From Glossina fuscipes (taxonomy: Eukaryota; Arthropoda; Insecta; Diptera; Glossinidae), in contig NW_023998432.1 of assembly GCF_014805625.2 (NCBI RefSeq), forward strand, positions 6,415,212 to 6,479,211: a stretch of DNA of 64,000 nt. The letters are read 5' to 3'. Both the position numbers and the translations under genes were made by a program. Shown here piece by piece: positions 58,271 to 64,000 of this stretch. The notes beneath the pieces were generated by a model. It made no database searches and was not told the origin of the DNA. It saw only the letters and a program-made list of their open reading frames with translations. Positions within the stretch are counted from its first letter, which is position 1; the number at the start of each line of letters is the position of its first letter.

Positions 58271-61200
58271 CTAAGAACCCAAAGATTAAGAGAAAAGCTC
58301 GTTATTATATGCAATTAGTTCATTCATTTGTACTAAGCTTCACAACATTTTTATTGAATTTCAGAAAGAAAGGGAGCATGTGTTATTTTCTAGCAAAAAT
58401 TAATTTTCGTAGAAATAAATGGATGACAGTAAATGGGACTTCGATTCATCCAATTTTGCTATCACAGTCATCGATTTATGACGCATTATGTTAGCTTCAA
58501 TGTGACTAAACACGGCAGCTAACGTGCAGTCAGCACTCTTCCGCCTAAACTTGAACAGTGTCAGAGGTTTTCCATCGCCACTCAAGCTACTACACGGCCA
58601 TATTCCAATTCAGCTACCCAAAATGCTCCCACGGCAACAGATCGTACGGAGTACCCGTACACACATACGCCTCTAATTTGTGCAACTGTACTGCCTTCTA
58701 ACTATATATTATTTGATGACAGCCCGATATTCATTTTTCCCATCTTCAGGGAAACGCTCAACTCTACTCAGAAAAACAATTGTCAAATAAGTACTGCGCG
58801 CCCACGCTACCGGAAACTTGTCAGCCACGTCACGTACATGCAGTACAAAAGTAGTCAATAAAAGTGCGCAATATATACCTAATACGGAAAACATATGTAC
58901 AAATATTACAACTTCTTTATTTTATTTAGAATTAATCGTTTTATTAAAATCCAAATATATTTACCTAGCTTGTTTGTGAAAACTCCAAACCAAAAAATGT
59001 ACAATTTGAAGCTCATTATTTAGGAAAAAAAAACCAAAACGAAAACAGCCTCTAAAATGAATCATAGATTATATCACTCAATAAGTTTCTTCATCGCATT
59101 AAAATGTTTTGCCGCCTCAATCGTCAACTACCAAGAATGCTGTTTGATTGTAGTTGTAAATGTACAAAATGTTTCTTCAGGCATGCGTAATGGAAGACAA
59201 CACGCATTATCAAGCAATATTATGCCGAGCCCCAGTAGAAAAAAAAAGACTAAAGTATGTCGACTAAAAACACTTATGTAAGTGAACTCAAACTTAACAA
59301 ACCAAGCTGAGCAAACAAAATAGGAATCTAGATATCGGCAACAACAACTTTGCACATTCCCGACTAATGCATGAAAAAAGCAAGACCATCGGCGAGCATG
59401 AATTTTGAAGAATACAACGTGGAGATTAGAGAAACATAAGCTGATTTGCAAAGTAGGATATGTAAAAGTATGTTCATTCTTTGAATCTTTAAATGAATAT
59501 TGAAAGACGTTTAGGGTTAATCGAGCAACCTTTGTTCAAGAAGATAGAGAAGATTTTTAGTCATGTGCCATCAACCAAGAATCCGACAGAAATAATATTT
59601 AAAGCCTTACCTAATTTAATATGGTTTACAAGACCTAAAAATTTGGAACCCACATGTTCAAAAATGTCATCTAATAAAGTACGAAGTAAAAAATCAGAAG
59701 CGAACAAAGAGAGACGTCTCATAGGAACCGCATTGAAGTGGCTGTAATTACACATTAAGAAAATTTGCAAATTTCTGTAGACATTTAAAGAAGACATCTG
59801 CCTGGAACACTAAAACTCGTAGCATTTGGTCATCACATTAACGCGAACTGCTCATGTTCTGCAATTAAACTATTCTTAAGAAGAAATACAGCGTACATCA
59901 AAAAATCTTGAACTGCGATCAAATAGCATATTGAGAGGTTTAAGTATGTTTCTGGAAATCGTAGAAATTGTTTCACTGCTGCCCCACACACAAACCATTT
60001 TGCGTCATGGACGTAGGCTCGTGATATCATATGCCAGGTAATTACAAATGAAATATTTTCATGCTGGAGTGAGTCTAGGCACTAGTAGATGTTGTGTAAC
60101 AGCTTTGGATATTTCATACCCGAACGTGGCTAGCAACTCTTCGCATTTTTACCTAATAAGAGAAGACCTACTTACCATTTACTACATCAGACGTCAATTT
60201 TTGTCAATGTCAACTATATATAAGTTGAGAGGCGTTCGTACCACGAAATCTTTTATTGCAATATTCATAGGTTATTGCATGAAAGGAGCACATATGAAAG
60301 TAGTACTTGATTTGAAAGTTAAGGCCTTTGTAGCCGCTCTCACAGGATTTGTTCCTAGATGTTACTAACTTTATAGGCGAACGGAAACTTGGAGAAGATG
60401 AAAAATTAAGTTTTTTAAGTCATTTAAATTTTAGCGACTGCAATTATCGAAAGTGCAGTGATTTTCAAAATTATGTGCGGTCAAATTTAACGCCAGACGA
60501 TTTTTTGATTGGTGCTTCACTCGTTCCCAAAACGAATAAAGAAAGCGAATACATGTCTTATTTACACAGATCAAAAAGGGTAATCGTTATCCCACAATAT
60601 TTTAGCAAAGATGGTCTAAATAGTATTTATAAGAATAACAGCACAGGCTAATGTGGGCAAAACCGCACAGAAGGATGATCTAGTTCTAATGTCAAAAAAC
60701 GATCTGCTTATAAAATTTTGAGTCATTAGAAGAGCTGTGCGTGTAACGAAAGATGCTGTGGGCAATGTGAGCAAGAAACATTAGGAGACTATTAAAAACA
60801 TATGTCAATGATTGACAAGAATACATTTGTAAGACAAAATTATTCTTTCCAGTTACAAATAACCTTTGTCTCATTCTACACAAATGCACTTTTGCCGTCC
60901 TGGGCATCTTTACTTTAGGGTCATTGGAGTGAGTGTGGAGAAAATGAGTTTGAAGTGTGCTTGCTCTTCTCTCCGCTCTTAGAGCATATAACTATCTCGT
61001 TATCCGATATTAACTATATTTGCCGTAATTGACTTTTTTGTTCCTCTTGTTCTTAGGTAACTGTTCAACTGTTTAATTATTTTTGGAAAGGATCGTGTTA
61101 GTAAAATTTATATGCTGTAAAAGTAACTTTTTTGGCAAAAAATCCATTGTTGACTGTTGGTTTTTTGGAAAAAGCGAATTTTTGTTCATTGCTAAAAAAC

Positions 61201-61800
61201 GTTGACTTATTAATAAAAAATTTAACATGTAAAGATAAATTTATAGCAAAAAATTTAAATACCAAAACTAGGAAATAAATAGAAAGAGATAAATAGAAAA
61301 AAACAATAAGACTGTTTAAAACAGTATGCAACACATAATGTTACCTTGCATGCACTGCTCGAAAATATACAGAATGTTTATATCAAACACATATAGCAGG
61401 AGATGCGGACAAACGTGAAGAGATAAGCGGGTGAGCAAACATACCTAAATCCATTTAGAATTTCATGCTGATCAATAATATATGTACATTATAGAATCTC
61501 TGAACTTTATTTTTGGATGCTGCAAACGTGTTGACAAAAATCTATTATACTCCTGCCAATTATTTTTATATAGAATGTATTGTTTTAAGTATTAGCATAA
61601 AGAATAATTTTTTTTTTTTTTTTTTCATTTCTTGCTTAATTCTGTTTTGTTTATGTTTATTTTTAAATTTTTTTTTATAGCAAAAAAAAAAACATTCACA
61701 ATAATTACATGTGAATTACATGAAAAAATGGAGCTTAATATTAATTCCTTTTTTAAACCATACTATTATGTAATTTACGTAATAATTGTGTTGCCCTTAT
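58271..61800. other. Probable 5' Smr intron or upstream DNA; no exon recognised
   Basis: AT-rich, with short frames only. A plus-strand frame at 60349-60651 (MFLDVTNFIGERKLGEDEKL...) has protein-like composition, but no family is recognised. No minus-strand exon ending in the phase needed by the 58,270 exon was identified. Confidence 0.35.
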
Positions 61801-62505
61801 GAATAACGACTTATTATTGCTTGCCATAAGACACACCACGATTCTCAAAGCGGTAGGACCAATCTTCTTCCATTGATTCAAGTTTCAGTTCCTTAAGCAT
61901 GAAATACTGAAAATATCTTGCCTGAAAGTAATCCCAGAGGAGATGAGGGCTCATCGTTGGACCACCCCACATTATGTCAAAGAAAATAACGTTGTTTTCT
62001 TGGAACGTCCAATTATAACCATATAATTCCCTAGCATAGTCCACGGAACTATTCTCTAACAACATATGCGTTCTCGTTCATTTTGCTAGGTGCAAAGCTT
62101 ATTTTGCGCTTTCCTCGTGTTGCAAATGCAGCCCATACCATAACCGATCTACCACCGTGAATGTGCCTGTAGCATGTTAGTCGAGAGTATTGGGTTAAGC
62201 GTGGTTTGGCAATTTTATGTTCATATCTAAGTCCTATTAAGGAGCTGCTGCATACGCTGTCATGTTACACTTAGGTCTAATTCTATTTTTATTCTTAACT
62301 CAGATTTTCATTAGTTGCTATATGTCGAATAGTCCGTTGGGTCCTCTGATCCACGGTTGGGATGCATTCAATGCAACCGAAATTGTCAAGGGCTCCTAGA
62401 TAATTGGAGACCGCATTGCGGTACCAATTTACGCCAACTGCTATAACGTCAATTTTACTGGAAGGAAGTCTTCTTGCTTCAATTCCGAAAGTTGTTTTCA
62501 ACTAC
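61800..62505 (-). mobile_element. Tc1-family transposase pseudogene
   Basis: On the minus strand from 62501, an N-terminal DNA-binding part is visible (NWYRNAVSNYLGALDNFGCI and TVDQRTQRTIRHIATNE; family 'R...AV.NYL...YG......R..R.I.R.A'). After a gap comes GGRSVMVWAAFATRGKRKIS (family 'GGGSVMVWG'), then SSVDYARELYGYNWTFQENN (family 'L...A....G..W.FQQDN'; the catalytic Asp reads Asn). A degraded segment ends WSYRFENRGVSYGKQ. Frame breaks and the lost Asp make it inactive. Confidence 0.82.
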
Positions 62506-63227
62506 CAACAAAAATAGGAGCACAATTATTATTCAAAATATAGTTATAATAGCATTTCTTCAAGGAATAGAAACTACATGTAGCTCGTCGATTCTTTGTC
62601 AAAAATTAAAATGAATGCTACCCTTTCACCTATTGCAAAATGCAATATTTTGCGGTTTGATATTGCCTAATTTTACTAACGAATAGAAATCATTCACTTC
62701 ATAATCCACTTCGTGCAAATACGACGATAGCGCAACCTGCGTGCAGATCGCTCATTTTTATTATCAGTAACAAATTCAGCAAACATGTGTGCAAAACAAC
62801 AACATACTATTCCTACCAAAATGTGCCCTCCTTCTTGATCCACAAAATTGGCAAATTTCCACAGTCGCAAAAATTAATAGAAGAAGCTTAAACTTGGAAA
62901 AAATATGCCTTGATTTACGTCTACAACAAAACTTGTCAGGATCACTTTCATGTTCGGGCCAATGTTTAGCTAGATTTGTTTGGTACGATGTTCTTAATTG
63001 ACGATAAGGTTTTAATACAATTTTTTTCATATTATTTCTAATTCATTTGTAACAGAGTAAAGAGCACGTCAAATGTGCGCAGAAGTAGATGAGAGATCAT
63101 CAGTATCGCGAAAACTACACGAAGAAGAACAAAATCGACTATAGATGTTTGCGTACGGAGCAAAACATTTTTTTTCTATTTTTAAAATGTGTGATTTTCA
63201 CTAAATTTTATTTGTGAAAGGAAATGA
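62506..63227. other. Unassigned sequence between Tc1 and mariner remnants
   Basis: Contains overlapping short frames on both strands (62789-63001 + and 63030-62776 -) with fairly balanced composition. No domain was recognised. Confidence 0.3.
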
Positions 63228-63463
63228 GGTGAGGCCTGGATTTACGTATACGACCCGGAAACAACAGATCAATCGAGCGAGTATCGTGCAAAAGGTGAGC
63301 CAAAAGTGAAAAAACCCCTCCAAAATCGCTCAAAAATTAAAGAGATCTTAACAGTTTTCTTCAATTATCGAAGTGTTGCGCACTATGAATTCCTTCCACC
63401 CGACCGAACTGGTGAAGAGGTATGTTGTTTGAGCTTAGAAATCACTTTGAAGGCGACGAAGTA
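63228..63463 (+). mobile_element. mariner transposase fragment (catalytic-core part)
   Basis: One uninterrupted frame reads WIYVYDPETTDQSSEYRAKG, then EPKVKKPLQNRSKIKEILTV, then FFNYRSVAHYEFLPPDRTGE, and stops at the TAG near 63,461. This is the mariner block 'W...YDPET..QS.EW......P.KK.....K.M...F.D..G..H.EFLP.G.T'. The second Asp of the core, expected after FF, reads Asn here. Flanks do not continue the protein, so only a fragment remains, yet it is the least decayed transposase stretch in the window. Confidence 0.9.
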
Positions 63464-63699
63464 GATTTTGAATAATAAATAGATTTAAAAAAAGAAAAAA
63501 TTAAATCGGTCTTGCTTTTCGACACTAAAAGCAAGTCCCTAAAATAAATTTCGAGGAAACAGCACGAATTCAAATAGATGGATTTTTTTATACCTATCAC
63601 CGAAAAATGAGGGGTATATTCAAAATTCAAAACGTTTGCAACGCCCAGAAGAAAGCACAAGAGACCCCACAAAGTATAGGTATTTTTGATCACAATCAC

Positions 63700-64000
63700 A
63701 TTTTAAATCGATTTAAGCATATCCGTCTGCCCCCTCTGACCGTCTGTCTATCGGTGTAATATCTATCGTAAACTTTCTCCTGACTGCAAAAATGAAGCTG
63801 TCGACTTCAAATTTGCCAGAAACATTGGAAGTTCTTAAACACAGGTTGATATTGCAAATCACCCAAAACGGTTGAAGGACATGCCCATAGCACCACGTAA
63901 ACAGGAAACACCTCTGTTTTTCAAAAGGAATAAAAAATTTGTTTTTTGCTTATTACTCGATAAAATATAGTATATAAATATACAAAAATTTCAACGCATA
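63700..64000 (+). repeat. Dispersed repeat family copy, running off the window
   Basis: Opens AAATCGATTTAAGCATATCC, then a CTGTC/CCGTC zone, TCGTAAACTTTCTCCTGACT, GCAAAAATGAAGCTGTCGAC, and TTATTACTCGATAAAATATA near the end. It is colinear with the 45.9-kb copy. Confidence 0.7.

Noticed and set aside
58270..58314. Extending the large Smr exon upstream to 58314 as a start
   Set aside because: A TTCTTAG acceptor fits at 58271, and the upstream residues show no conservation-like character; a true N-terminal exon is expected further upstream.

Overview
The window is AT-rich eukaryotic nuclear DNA from a higher fly (cyclorrhaphan Diptera; a tephritid fruit fly is my best guess, from gene content and intron size only). 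Evidence: introns with GT-AG ends, glutamine/asparagine/serine-rich coding exons, insect start contexts, and remains of fly-type transposons (piggyBac, Tc1, mariner, RNase H-bearing LINEs). There are no operons, ribosome binding sites or CRISPR arrays.

One gene dominates. Seven minus-strand exons between 58,270 and 13,668 join in frame at every junction. They encode the C-terminal ~2,957 residues of the SMRT/N-CoR-family nuclear receptor corepressor (Drosophila Smr/SMRTER). In order these carry polyQ, a coiled coil, a deacetylase-activating region with SANT1, low-complexity sequence, a cysteine-rich domain, ITS and GSI-type motifs, an arginine/glutamate-rich helix, two candidate CoRNR boxes and a C-terminal LSD motif. 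The N-terminal exon(s) were not found and probably lie upstream of 58,270. After the stop codon the same frame reopens for 113 Gln/His-rich codons (13,661-13,323).

The 33-kb Smr intron (52,208-19,062) holds a complete two-exon BTB/POZ C2H2 zinc-finger gene on the opposite strand (46,705-48,837), with a plausible TATA/initiator promoter and poly(A) signal. The rest of that intron is mostly AT-rich DNA with decayed elements: a Tc1/mariner-superfamily pseudogene (25.7 kb), an RNase H-bearing LINE (27.6-28.9 kb), a piggyBac pseudogene (30.5-31.6 kb), a second LINE (32.4-33.0 kb), an internally deleted Tc1 (41.1-41.6 kb), and SINE-like copies whose 3' tail matches the LINE tail. A possible small secreted-peptide gene sits at 28.9-29.2 kb.

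The left end (1-13.3 kb) downstream of Smr holds a LINE fragment, several direct, inverted and tandem repeats, AT-rich microsatellites and one unidentified minus-strand frame (1,091-753). The right end (58.3-64 kb) is probably 5' intron or upstream DNA of Smr, with a Tc1 remnant and a well-preserved mariner fragment. All family assignments come from reading translations by eye; no searches were run.
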